NCBI GenBank assembly: GCA_013420905.1
Contig: JAAXNY010000001.1
Coordinates: 4,340,001 to 4,404,000, forward strand
From: Collybia mongolica
Lineage: Eukaryota; Basidiomycota; Agaricomycetes; Agaricales; Clitocybaceae
Length of the DNA stretch: 64,000 bases
Reading direction: 5' to 3'
In this document: positions 32,602 to 43,973 of the stretch, one piece after another
Layout: the number at the start of each line of letters is the position of its first letter
Numbering within the stretch: position 1 is the first letter of the stretch
Made by a program: the position numbers and the translations under genes
Notes under the pieces: model-generated
The model's input: the letters and a program-made list of their open reading frames with translations, nothing else
Told to the model about the DNA's origin: nothing
The model's database searches: none

Positions 32602-32870
32602 TATACCTATAGTATTTATAAGCTATTCAAATATAGCCAAAAATGTACATAGTTCTTAGTAAAGTCTACTAGTGTATTGATAAACTATTCAACAATAACC
32701 CAAATATGCCTAACTTCCACTAAGATCTATTAGCACACCAATAATTATCTATACAATATGCAACAATAGCCCAAACTATACATATTTTCCAAGATATTTA
32801 TCAAACTTATCAAGATTAGCATTAGTTTTACTAATTACTGACAAATTTGACAGGGAGGTTTTTCCTGATG

Positions 32871-34021
32871 CATCATATGCGACCACGGCGCCGTTGCATG
32901 AATGATCATGACCCAGGGCCATATGATCATCAACGGGAGCCTGATGGGCTTGTTTTTCGAGCTTGCTATCTGTGGGAGCGGTGGGGGAGGGTTTTGATGC
33001 CATCTGGAGGACATGATGAGTCTGCACCGTCTCTGTACAGGAACGGATTACTAACAAGGCGCGCGGCAAAAAAGTCAACCGCAAAGACCATCATTACTAG
33101 ATTGCAAGATAATTCAGTGCATGTGGTGCGGAATGTAGATGTAGACGGACCTGCTAACATCGCGATGGCAGGGGCAATTGCCTCATATTCCATCTCGCCC
33201 AAGCATTCGTTGCTAAACATTGTAAAGGCGTGCATAAGCAAATGAATAAAGCTGGGCAATATGTTGCATTGAGTGTCTGCGAGAAGGTCGAAACGGAGAA
33301 CGACATACGCAGTGCTGATTATTATGCCAGTACCAAAGTGCTTAAGCGCAAAGAATATTGCGGAAGTGGTCCTATTGGTCCGAGTACCAATAAATACGGG
33401 AAGCACAACGCCAATAAAGGGTGCAACTAGAAGCACAAACAATGCGCCGATATGAAGCGCCTGGAAACAAAATCAATTACGCTGTGGGGGAAGGGAGTAC
33501 AATCTCAACTCACCAGGTTGTAATCCTGTTGGGGAGATTTGTAACTACTTTGAACACCTGCGGGGCAGTGGAAATGGGTGCCGTGCTGAACACATCCTTC
33601 GCCTCCCACATCAGATAGTACTTCTTTGTTTCCAGGAATTTCGGCCGAGGTATTGTGGTCGTCATGGTCTTCACTGAGAGATTGATTGGGCCATAGTAAG
33701 TACGAGTACATTCCAAAGAGATCGATATGGCTCACTGATTTTCTGTAGTATCTGATAGAGATGCGTTAGAAGGAGGTGCATCCTCTCCAATGCAGTGGTA
33801 GTGATCGTCGTGTAAGGTCTGCATCAATTAGGCAGGGCCTATGAGTGGGGGGGAATACGAGGCAGCGCAACTCTTACGCAGTTCCCTGAATTTGTGGGGC
33901 TCAGGGGAATTTGTCTGAGCATTACGTGGCTAGGTGTAATGTAAGTGGTCGTCGGCACTGCATGAGTAAGGCCTGAGCAGAAGACTAGAGTCAAGGCGAT
34001 AAGTGAAGGGATCCCAATCAT
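32871..34021 (-). pseudogene. ZIP zinc transporter, 5' part (interrupted by Plavaka)
   Basis: Starts at 34021 with a signal peptide (MIGIPSLIALTLVFCSGLTHA). Exons 34021-33878, 33818-33736, 33673-33514, 33460-33309, 33251-33151 and from 33096 join in frame. They encode a His/Cys-rich ectodomain (DDHYHCIG, EDHDDHNTS, CVQHGTHFHCPAG), TM1 (LHIGALFVLLVAPFIGVVLP), TM2 (HFGTGIIISTAFIHLLMHAF), FSNECLGEMEYEAIAPAI, and TM3 (VFAVDFFAAR). The His-rich loop DDHMALGHDHSCNG follows, and the reading frame breaks there at 32870. A 34-nt intron (33022-33055) is needed to stay in frame after TM3. As it stands the locus should give a truncated protein lacking TM4-8. Confidence 0.9.
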
Positions 34022-34942
34022 TTTCTGCGTTTTCGAGGGCCAAAGCTTGCTTTCCGAGCTGATGCCCTTTTATTATGGAGGTTTCACTGTGACTGAAATA
34101 GCCGAACTTTTGATTCGTCCTTGGTACCAGCTTGGGACTGTGAAGGTACCTTTCACTCGGACTGGCATGCCGCCTCGCGTGTGATGCTTGGCACTTGGCA
34201 TTGCTTCAACGGTCATCGCATGTTCAAAGTTATGTGTAGTACCTCATAACCCACTCCCCAAATCTCTCCAAACGCCTGGCGAGAGTGATGGAGCAATAAC
34301 AGGAAGAGGTCTTCATCATATACAACTGTGCAAGATGAGAAAAGGGATTTTGTAAAATTCATGAGCTCGAGTGTGTCACTTCCAAAAACTTGAGGTGCTG
34401 TACATGTAGCTGATGTGTGCCCGAAAAAGCTAAAATGCGAGTGATTTGAACTGGCCTTGCGATAAGAATTGGTTTGACGGGGCATTCAATGGAGTACGCT
34501 ATTGGATTTACCTGGTTTCATCTGGGTTTCTGTGGGATTTCAATTGTCAAGGGTAATCTGGTGCTGCCCAGCCGACGAGATTGTTGCGGTTGTTTTGCGG
34601 GCTTTTGCCAACAATAACCATAATCAGTTGAAGTATGCTAGCACTCATAGAGCGTTCAAGATCCGGCCCTGTCATAACATGGCTCACCATGGCTTCTGCG
34701 TCAACATGTAGTTACGTCCAGGTAGTCCTCCGAATTTTCGTCCGGTCCGTAGCCACCATGATCGTAGAACAGTCATCTGACGTTCCCGCCATCCCATAGT
34801 CGAGGGTCTCCTACTGTGAGGCGAAGAAGGGTCGTGATGCTATTGGTACTGTGGAGTTTTTCTGCACCTCGAATTGATGCGATTGGCACTCGCAAAGCAT
34901 GTATTACTGATGGAACAGCAGTCATCTAGATCTTGCAGCGGC
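34022..34942. other. Intergenic region upstream of the ZIP gene
   Basis: The ZIP promoter side (34022-34100) has TTTTATTATGG at about 34064 in a TATA-like position for the minus strand. A 90-codon minus ORF (34213-34485) has a BTB-like feel (GSDTLELMNFTKSLF) but cannot be assigned. Nothing else is recognised. Confidence 0.35.
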
Positions 34943-34950
34943 TTTCTGAC

Positions 34951-37900
34951 TAAGGCTCCAACTGTTCTATCTATATAACCGTTTTAAACGGTTTATTCCG
35001 TATACGTTTACGTTTATGTATAGCTGATGGCAGCCAAAGTTGAGTATACAGTAGTTAAACAGTATATAGATGGTTACACAGTTTTTCGATAGACATAATA
35101 GAAGTTTTGACTGACTGTGGCTGAGAGTTTAAACCAAGAACTGTACATTTTTACCATTCCTGGATTTTTCAACGTCAACACTGATAGTCCTAGCTTGGAG
35201 CATCAAAAACATCATGGCACAACAGGCCCGAGAGACCCGAGACAAGCCCGACTCCACAAATATCATCCCCGAAAACGAGAAGCGAAAGCGGCACGCCACG
35301 GACCGAGCTCAGGGCCTTGACTCCTATTTTCGGACGGTTGAAGCCACGACTAAACCCCGTCGCCAAACTCAAGGTTAGCGTGTAGATTTTGAGAAAAGTT
35401 CCATCATGCCAGTGATTGAAATCCTAACCTTAATTGGCAGAACTGCGCCCCAATCTTAAGGTTGTGATCCCGAAAGACTCGTCCAAGCCAGATGGGGATG
35501 CAGTTGAAAATGGCGCCTTACTCTCCGCTGCTGAGCTCCATGCGCGTGGTCACTTTGTCAATTCACCCTCTGATGTAGTCCCTCTCACGGCCACTAAGCC
35601 TGAAGATGACGACGAGGACGATACACAGGACGAAACATATCAGCCACCCAAGCGTAGCAATGAGTTGGATAAGGAGGCCCCTGAATTTTTGTACACAAGC
35701 AATGGGGACGAGGTGGTAAGTGAGACTGAGCATGGCCGAGAAGTGGTAAGCAGACCCCGAAAAGATCCACTTCAGGTTCGTCTAATGGTTTGTTAGTGAG
35801 CTAGAATGGAAGAAAAAAGAAAACGCAAGGCCAACAGGCAACTTCAGGGGTGACCAGTCAAAAAGGGAGTGCTTGCAAACAGGGACAGATCCACAAACCA
35901 GCAGAAAAGGCCTAGTGACGGTAACCATCTTGACATCGATTCTGGTGATGAGTCAGATGGAGAAAGTGCTTTGCGGGCAGTAGAAGAATGGGAGGGGCCA
36001 AAGGCGGCACGTCGTGGTCCAGGTAATGCGAGCATGCAACACTTTCACGAACCGATAGCTACCACGGATAGGTCGGGGACCAAGCGCTGGTCATTTCGGT
36101 GCCGCTCCTGCCCATGGTGCGTCAAAATCAATAGATGAAAGGATGAAACTTATCGAGTTGAAATTTACAGTATTCGTAGCTTCCCAAGGACTGTTGATGG
36201 GCAAGACATTACCTTCGATATGGAACCTAAGCTGCCGAAGATACAGAACCTTGCTGGGCACATAACAGAATGTAAGGGGGTGAAAGAGAACGTGGAGAGT
36301 GAGGGACCAACAAGCAAAGAACAGATCAACCTAAAATGTAGCGCCGAGATGATGGAAGCATTTTTGAAGGAGGGAGAGTTGAATCCGGCAATCATTACCA
36401 CCTATCAAGAGTTCCTACGTATTTTTGCAGCATGGATACTGGATGAGAGTCTTCCGTGGACTACTGGAGAAGCGCCAATGCTCCAAATGTTATTCAAATA
36501 TCTGAAGATCACATACCAACTGCCCTCCGATACTACAGTCCGTAACCAGCTTGCTCGTATCTTTGAGGAACTACATGGGAAAGTTGTCTGTGAATTTGCG
36601 GTGAGAAATCCTTTGAACGTCGTTTATGCCCACCTAATACACACCAAGGCCATCAAATCCAAAATCGCTTATGCGACTGACACATGGACAACACCACAGA
36701 TGGTATACACCTTCGCGTGTACCATTGGATCTTTCATCAATGACGAGTGGGAAATCATTGAACGTGTGATCGATTTTAAGCCTCTAGAGGATAAGGAACA
36801 TGAAGGTTTGTATGCCGGCAAGGTTTTCGCTGATGGAGCCAGTGAGATCGGCAGTCTTCACAAGATAAGTTTCACCTGTGACCTGAATGCCACGTCACAA
36901 TCGGCTGACATCCACTGCACTGCATCAGCATCTCAACCGATAATGCCTCAGCTAACGACGTGATTATCAGAACAGTGGCTCGGATTCTGTTAGCGAAATA
37001 CGGGATACCTCAATCACCAAATCTACATGTTCGGTGTATTTGCCACGTTGTCAACCTCGTCGTCCAGGCCATATTTGCGGCACTTGGGGAGGCAGACAAC
37101 CCCGATGATGTTGATTACTTCGCGCTCAATAAGGAACAGCCATTGCATCTCGATATTGATACTGATCCCAACCAGATTGAAATGGACAATGAAGATTTCC
37201 TGGACGAGTCTGATGGTGATGCCGGAACTGAGAACATCTCGCTAGAGGATGAAGAAAAGTCAAAGGCGATGGCAAGCCCTCTATCAAAGGTATTATAATC
37301 ATCGTCATTTACCTGTGCCATCTAATGTTCCCTCTTGTGACCAGCTGCAATGCATAACTAATAAGATTGTTTCTACACCTCAACGACAGAAGAAGTTTCG
37401 ACATTGCGCAATGATGAAATACTACAGGAATGGCGCGGAGCACCAGGATAGGCGTGTAGCCTTGGCAGTTGTTAGGGATGTTCGCACACGTTGGAATTAC
37501 ACTCATGCGATGATTCGGCGAGCGGAACTTCTGAAAGAGGTGAGCATTTAGTTGTTCAACTGGTTTATCCTCTAACATCAATGGCAGGCTATCGACGATT
37601 GGGTCTTCAAGACACCGGGTTTGCGCGCACTACTGCTGACAGATGAGGACTGGGAAACTTTGGGGGAAATTGCGGACGTCCTGGAGGTATGAGCTGCAAT
37701 CCCCTCTTCATGACCACCTAATCCTAATCTAGCTTCGCAGCCGTTCATGGAAGTAACTCTACGAATGTCATGCAGCACCACGCCTACAATTCCCTTCGTC
37801 TTGCCCCTGTATCACAAAATGGAAAAGCACCTCAACGAGGTTGTGACGTCCTTCCGCCATTCGTTCAAGGTACAGCATGCAGCTGAGATGGGCCTCGAAA

Positions 37901-38871
37901 AACTCAGAAAATATTCCACTCCTGCGAAGCTACATCACTCATATATCCTTGGGACTGGTGAGTTCACCTCCTCCTTTGTTGTTCTGCATGGATATTCATC
38001 TGTTCAGTTCTACACCCCTGTCTCTGTAGCCATTGGTTTGCTGCAACTGCAGAACAAGGCAATTCAAAAGCTCAACAAGAAGCCATTAGCACAGCAGAGG
38101 CCGTCTTCAAATACGTCACCAAGACCTATCTCAATTCAACCGCAGCCGACCCAACTCTCGCATCTGCACCTAAAGTAGCTGCGCTGCCACCCATACTGAG
38201 AACATCATCCTTCCTGGCAAGTGCATGCCACTTCCAGCGGCCGACCACCGCTACAGCAGCAATTCCTGTCCCACATCGTACTCCACAAGAGGAGCTTGCG
38301 GATGAGTTGGGAAGGTACCTCACATTCGAATCTGCCCCAATTGAGAGACAAGATGGAGAGGACATTGGTAATGACCTGGAGCCATCTGCCGAAGATGTCC
38401 TGCTAAACCCACTTTTATGGTAGAAAGTGAGTATCGCTCTTGGAAAGGTTATCCAGGTCTGACACCATACTACTAGAAACATGCTGCCGAATTCCCAACA
38501 ATTGCAAAAATGGCTCGAGATTATCTCGCCATTCCTGCAACTAGTGTCTCCGTTGAACGCGTTTTCTCCAAGTCCCGACATATTTGCAGCAATCTCCGAA
38601 GCTCCTTGAAGGAAAATACTCTCTCTATGGCCCTCCTCACGAAGGCATGGATACGTAGCGGCCTTTTTGATATGATGCCCCCAAAAGAACTCAAGTTACG
38701 ACATGGCGAACTTCCGGCTCAGGTCCAGGAGGCTTCGAAATAAATTTTCTAGGAACAACCATGTAGCTACTGTATATTTTATACATATATAGCTAGTTAA
38801 ACGGTTAAAACAACCGTATCCGTTTAATTTACCTTTCGGGAGTAAACGTATACTAAACGGTTGGAGCCTTA
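34951..38871 (+). mobile_element. hAT element with perfect 8-bp TSD
   Basis: 3,921 bp starting TAAGGCTCCAACTGTT and ending with the inverted AACGGTTGGAGCCTTA, flanked by TTTCTGAC on both sides (34943-34950 and 38872-38879). Subterminal AAACGG/CCGTTT motifs recur at both ends (for example the palindrome AACCGTTTTAAACGGTT near 34978), as expected for transposase binding sites. Confidence 0.9.
35213..38743 (+). CDS. hAT transposase (BED finger, Tol2/Ac-like)
   Basis: Multi-exon plus-strand gene from ATG 35213 to TAA 38741-38743. The acidic/Lys-rich N-terminus is followed by a BED-type finger (CRSCPW..HITEC), then the RNase-H-like core: ATDTWTTPQ (first Asp), ISTDNASANDV (second Asp), a CICHVVNLVVQA block, and WNYTHAMIRRAELL. 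The C-terminal dimerisation motif is FPTIAKMARDYLAIPATSVS with ERVFSKSRHIC. Most exons join cleanly, but two junctions (about 35775-35860 and 36870-36940) lack an obvious in-frame donor/acceptor pair. Whether the protein is complete therefore cannot be settled by eye. The perfect target duplication implies a young insertion. Confidence 0.8.
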
Positions 38872-38879
38872 TTTCTGAC

Positions 38880-39502
38880 ATTCATGGCGGACAAGAGCAA
38901 TTGCGCAGCACGTGACGAACGAGCCGATCACGGACACCGCTGGTGCTTACTGCCTAACGGAACCAAATGTTGACCAAATGGGCGGATTTCTAGGATTGGC
39001 TGACTCTAAACAACTCGCGTCTATCTAGTTGGTTGCAATTCTCCGCATCTCTTCTGGAAGGATGAAAAAGCAGGAAAGTATATATAGGATTTCCCATACC
39101 GCCCAAATTCGAGTGAAGCACAACCCTACAACTAACCGTGCCACAACTGTGGTTCGATGCAAGTTCGATGGGTAATCCTTTTTTACTGAGTCCCTCCACA
39201 GTCCTAAGAGCAACTCGCAGGGCTCTTTCTCTCCTTGGCTTACCGCGCTTCAATGTTTCTGATGTAAACACAGGCGCGAGGGATGATGCCACCGGTACCG
39301 TGAGCGCCATACCAAATGGGGCCCTCCACAGTCCTAAGAGTAACTCGCAGCATCCTATCTCACCTTGGTAACCGTAGGATCGCATCCTTGAATGCTTGCG
39401 TGCGGTCACGCCTCGCTAGGACGGTCCTCGCCTAGTATAAAGGGTTTGTGCTCAGATGCTCTCTATCCGTCACATCCTGAACGATAACAAACGCCTCTCG
39501 CG
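38880..39502. other. Intergenic, with a 29-bp direct repeat
   Basis: Contains CCCTCCACAGTCCTAAGAG..AACTCGCAG twice (39192-39220 and 39322-39350, one mismatch, 130 bp apart). A TATAAAGGG at about 39436 sits upstream of the Asp f 2-like reading frame. The 140-codon minus ORF here is not recognised. Confidence 0.4.
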
Positions 39503-40513
39503 ATGCTTCGTCTCTTAGTTTTTCATATCGGAATTACCTCCTGCTTTGTGGTCCTTGCGTCTCCTTTTCAACGTCGAAATCAGTTGAAGCACTATACAAA
39601 TGATATTGCCATTCACTCCTCGTGCAATGACACGCAGACCAGGCAACTCAAAAAAAGCTTTAGCTGATACTTATGAACTCGTTGGTACGGCGCAGAAATG
39701 TACGTTGTGATCCCGTCTTTGAAAATGTGGGTTCTCACGAAATGGTTTCAAATTTTAGATGTTCTTGCGAATGGGCCGCAAGATGAGCTTTATAAAAAAT
39801 ATTTTGGCAAGGGGGACTACGTTGCCGTTCTTGGGGTCAGTTGAAACCGCTCGGTCATCAGTAGCTGAATTAATTTTCGTCAAGGCGTTGGACGGCATTC
39901 TTGTTGGAAATAAAAAGGGCGTCCTCCTCCGTTGTGACAATATTGACGGAAAGCGAGTCTAATTAGGTCATACATTAATTTTTTACGAGTGCCTCGTACT
40001 ATTTTGCGACAGATATGATGTGGGTGCTCTCGGACTACTTGTCAACAATTTCCTCACAACGAAATTTCATCTGGAAGGCATCGTCTCTACCATGTCCCGG
40101 TCATCGCAGACTCGAAAATCAGTCATTATGCCGATTCCTACGGGGACTGCCTCGAACTTGCTGCACATAACTCTAATTGGGCCCCTTATAACACTCACAC
40201 CCTTCAGGTATGTATGTCTTCCAAACCATTTCCCCGTACCACTCACAACTAGGTAGTACTTCCTGCTGATGTTTACGGAAAAGTCGTTGGAGCACCCGGG
40301 ATCGGTTGCACTGGGAATCTTGATCACGAGGAGGATCATAAACCTATTGGAACAAAATCTGCTCAGACACCCAAGTCAACGAGTACCAAGCAAACCGTAA
40401 CTGCGACAACCACCTCGTCGAAATCTTGCCGTAAGTCTCCTGCTGCTCCAATAATTACTAAACTGAGTCTGCCTCTAGATCCTCATGCCAACGGCGAGGA
40501 GCATTGCGAATGA
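39503..40513 (+). pseudogene. Asp f 2/zincophore-like secreted protein (HRXXH family), frameshifted
   Basis: Signal peptide MLRLLVFHIGITSCFVVLAS, then HSSCNDTQTRQLKKALADTY if one A of the 7-A run at 39650-39656 is skipped. Later blocks are ANGPQDELYKKYFGK, LLRCDNIDG, HRLYHVP (40079-40099; HRXXH zinc-binding motif), HYADSYGDCLELAAHN, and a Cys-His tail CHPHANGEEHC before TGA at 40511-40513 (cf. the CHTHADG-type tail of the family). The frame must change at least twice more (G run at 39833-39836; about 40060-40070), so this is a pseudogene or carries assembly errors in homopolymers. Family members bind zinc outside the cell and feed ZIP transporters; a ZIP gene lies 5 kb upstream. The functional link is inference. 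Confidence 0.7.
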
Positions 40514-40756
40514 TTGACCATGAGGTGTATAACGACAGAAGACAGTCATATTCCGCGTAAAGACTACTACTATACCAGGTATCCCTCTGTTCCCGCTCTA
40601 CATATACGTCCGTTTTAATTTATGAATGACAAGCCACTGGTGTATGTGTCCAATGTATACACGTGCTATAAGGGAATTCGTGACATTCGTGGATTATTAA
40701 TTATAGTATGTGCACCCTGGTGTAACATAAAGAATTTGAAACCCTGAAAGCCACCT

Positions 40757-43514
40757 TCATAAAGCAATAATACGGGTCCCGAACTCAGCAATGTCATGGG
40801 GGAATTCAGGCCCAGGGCAGGTCATGAACATCAGGGATGGTGAAATTTGAAGCTGATGGGCAAGTGCGATAACTTTGATGGGTTCAAATGAACCCTTAAC
40901 TATGAGCTAGAAACTCGATGTTAGTACATGCCAATGTGACGGCCGAAATAAGAGAAATACACGTACGAGATCTATCGTCATTTCGGGAAACGCTTCATCT
41001 AAAACTAAACGGAGGATATTGATTGTAAGAAGCTGATACAAAGGAGGGGCGGAAGTATTCATACTTCTAGCATTTGCTTCTAGTTCAGAGGGGATCCCTT
41101 GTTCCTCTTCGATGAAGTGGATAAGTTTGACACAGGAGGTGTCTTCATTCTTCGAGACGTATAAAACAATTTGGAAAAGGTTATTAATCTGATAGGCTGT
41201 CGTTAACCTCTTTCCTGTCTTTCAACACGACTGGCGTACCTCATCAGTCTTGACAAATATGCAAACGGGTTGTCGTTTTAGGTGAATCATCACGGCGATT
41301 AATCTATCTCCCCACGACCTCGTAAACGAGGAAACATGTAACGTAGGATACTGGTCGTAAATCCAGTACACCCATCGTAGTAGACGGATCCTGTTTTGTG
41401 TTCCGCTGAAAAACAAAACGATGCCGAGGAAATAAGCGGCGAAGTACCTAGGCATCCTGTCAGGAGTAACCTTTATGCAGAATCAAAAGAGCTGACCCGG
41501 CTGTAGCGGGTTCAACCGCGATATTTCCGGCGAAGACAACAGCAGAGATAATAAGCGCAGCAGCGATAACGAGGAGCGGCGTATGGGAGTCTCGCTTTAT
41601 GCGACCGCGATTAAATTTGAGGAGAAGGAGAGTCATCGGGAATAAAGACATGACAGTTAACCAAACGAGGGAGAACCTAGAAAAATTTAGGTATCAGAGC
41701 GCCGGAAACAACTTGAGCATGTCGTACATCTGCGAGATGACTGCCAGATCTGCGCCGGCACTTGCATATAGTACGCAGCTGAAGGCAAGGAATAAGAGCA
41801 TTGATACATATGGTGCTTTTGTCCTAGGCAGGCCCTGCAAAAACATATCGGGGAGGACCCTGTGATGAGACAATTGTTCTAGAAGCTCGCATGCACTGAG
41901 GATACCTAAGGTCCCATGAGCCCTGATCTGATGGATGCGTCAGAAATCTCCTTACCAGTAAGGACTCCGCCGCACAAGACGATGATTGCGTCAACGACGA
42001 CCCAAATCCTCAACCACCGTCCAACCGCCTAAAAGAATCGCATTAGTTGCAACTGAAAGAAACAAAACATAAAGCTTACTAGTTCCGCCAATATACTCAA
42101 GACGTTGGCACCTCCAAGAACAGTTTCCAAAGGTACAACAGCAAGCACGAGAATCATAATCAAACTGTTGAGGATAATCGCAGGAATATGTAGGTTTCGT
42201 AGGACCAATGGTAGCTGGCCCTTTTTTATTCGGCCAACATAAGACGGCGTGCCTGTCGAGCCGCCAATGTTAATAGTGAGTAGACATAGGGACTTCTGGG
42301 GAATTTACATTCAAATCCCGTTAGGCCAAGCATCCCTAGACAGAATCCGTTGAAAAGTTGGCGAGCAACCGCACTCGGAGAAGAGACGTGACCGATACGC
42401 CAGTTTTCCTCAAATTGTCCCATACCTGATCTGCCCCAGTGCAAAATGGAACAGAATATCAGTATGGTCATCGTAAAAATCTGAAGGTACAGTCAGTGGA
42501 TGTGGGGACTGCGGCGATCTTAGAGAATCTTACATGGAACGAGAGGACTGTTAGTGCAATGCGAGCACTCTCCTTCACGCCCGAAAGGCTAATTAGTGTA
42601 AATATCACAAGTACAATTAAGGCTCCAACGAAGGTTGGGAAGGGGAGGGCCACTTCCCCGGCTAGATACGACGCAGCGGTGGCAGCTGACACGACTGATG
42701 TCGATGCGAAATCTAGTAACATAAGTGCAGCGCCTATCAGGGCAAAAGATTTTGTTGATACATTGAGGCTTTTGGAGAATGAGTTACTGAAAGATTTGGG
42801 AAGTATTGCACTTACATGTAAGTGTATGGCGCTCCACTGATCGGGAGGGCCGATCCGAGCTCTTCCATGACAGGTCGCCACAAAAATAGAACAAGAGTTG
42901 CAACAAATAAGGAAATAGGGGAACTTGTCAGATAAGGTCAGATGTGACAACCTTAAAAAGGCAGGCGCCATCTGGTCACGCACTAGATGCTGGAGACTGC
43001 CACAACAGCGGGTAAGGCGTAAAACACGCTGCCGAGGACCGCATTTCCGGCGAGCGCGCTGGCAGTAAACTGCCCAAGGATAGCTTTGCGGCGTGTATCG
43101 TCGAGAGCGCGCGACCCAGCCCTTAGATCTTCGTCACTGAGCTGTACATTCGTCCGAGTTCCCCATCCAGCAAATTCAAAGTCGTTGGTCAGGTTCAGGA
43201 ACCGTGAAGGTAGAGTGGTATGCTTCAGCCCTCCGCCATTCTCTGGCCGCATCCGTTGTCGCCGGAGAATGGTGTCGAACTGTGAGTCAAGGAAGGAAGG
43301 GGGCGAATGGGGGTCTGAGAGTTGTGCTGAAACAGCCGAAGCGAGTAGGGTCAACAGACAGTGCTTATAACACAATCATATTCGGCTCACGTCGATGTCG
43401 TAAACTCTGTGGTGGCTCAACTGCGATCCAACTCTCCTGCGCTTCGCCGACATTTTCGCATTCTGGGGGTGTTTCCTCTTCGGTTTCGAGCTTTAGGTCT
43501 GAAGTAGGCAACAT
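40757..43514 (-). CDS. APC-superfamily amino acid permease
   Basis: Minus-strand multi-exon gene from ATG 43514 (MLPTSDLKLETEEETPPECE) to TGA at 40757-40759. The hydrophilic N-terminus (with SDEDLRAGSRALDDTRRKAI) is followed by membrane segments: GQFTASALAGNAVLGSVFYA, LDFASTSVVSAATAASYLAG, FVGALIVLVIFTLISLSGV and LFNGFCLGMLGLTGFEC. Then come SLFPMTLLLLKFNRGRI, LLVIAAALIISAVVFAGNIA and YFAAYFLGIVLFFSG. The soluble C-terminal tail (IHFIEEEQGIPSELEANA, MTIDLIVVKGSFEP, MTCPGPEFPHD) is typical of the basidiomycete members of this family. It is presumably a plasma- or vacuolar-membrane amino acid transporter; substrate unknown. Introns are short and the joins I tested (for example at about 43397) keep the frame. 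No clear lesion is seen, though not every junction was verified. Confidence 0.8.
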
Positions 43515-43973
43515 TTAGACGTGTCCTTGACGTGAGGTCGCACGGCGAAAGTGTGTAGTATGACCAGGAAAAAGCCTTGAGAAGGCTTTAAGGTGTTAAA
43601 AATAGGGGCAGGGATGATTTTTATTTTTATAGCTCACATTCCTTATACTGGGATTCAAGTATACACCATCTCGGGTCCGTTTCAGGGGGAAAACATGTGG
43701 GCGTATGGGCTTTCTTCTCTTTGTCCTTACCTTCACTGCCTTTGTTATTCAGGGCAACAACGGGTAAATTGGGGATGGCAATTCCTATGGGTGACTTGAC
43801 GACGTGACAATTGGTCACAAAAATATTCACGGTTGGCTAGAAACTTTTATGATGTGTGACTTTTGACGCGATTGGCGCCTGGTATTAGTATTATGTAAGT
43901 AATGCCTGGTGGATCAATACCGTTAAAGCAAGGCAACAGCGTCAAACAATCTTACACGTCGACTGGCAAGAAC
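43515..43973. promoter_or_regulatory. Shared promoter region of the divergent permease and Yip1-domain genes
   Basis: 460 bp between the two start codons. It holds AAGGTGTTAAAAATAGG and TTTTTATTTTTATAG (43617-43632) but no unambiguous core element. An in-frame upstream ATG for the plus-strand gene exists at about 43901. Confidence 0.35.

Larger units (their letters stand above)
26182..32870. mobile_element. Plavaka (CMC/KDZ-related) DNA transposon
   Basis: 6,689 bp bounded by inverted repeats CATCAGGAAAAACCTCACCT (left) and the complement of CATCAGGAAAAACCTCCCTG (right, 32851-32870). It is flanked by CA on both sides (26180-26181 and 32871-32872). Removing the element plus one CA restores the ZIP reading frame exactly, which supports a 2-bp target duplication. 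It carries an intact transposase (+) and a divergent accessory gene (-). Confidence 0.88.

Noticed and set aside
34213..34485. Possible BTB-domain fragment
   Set aside because: Only a vague resemblance (GSDTLELMNFTKSLF); no second conserved block found nearby.
38990..39409. 140-codon minus-strand ORF
   Set aside because: Overlaps the intergenic direct repeat, has no known motif and no start context.
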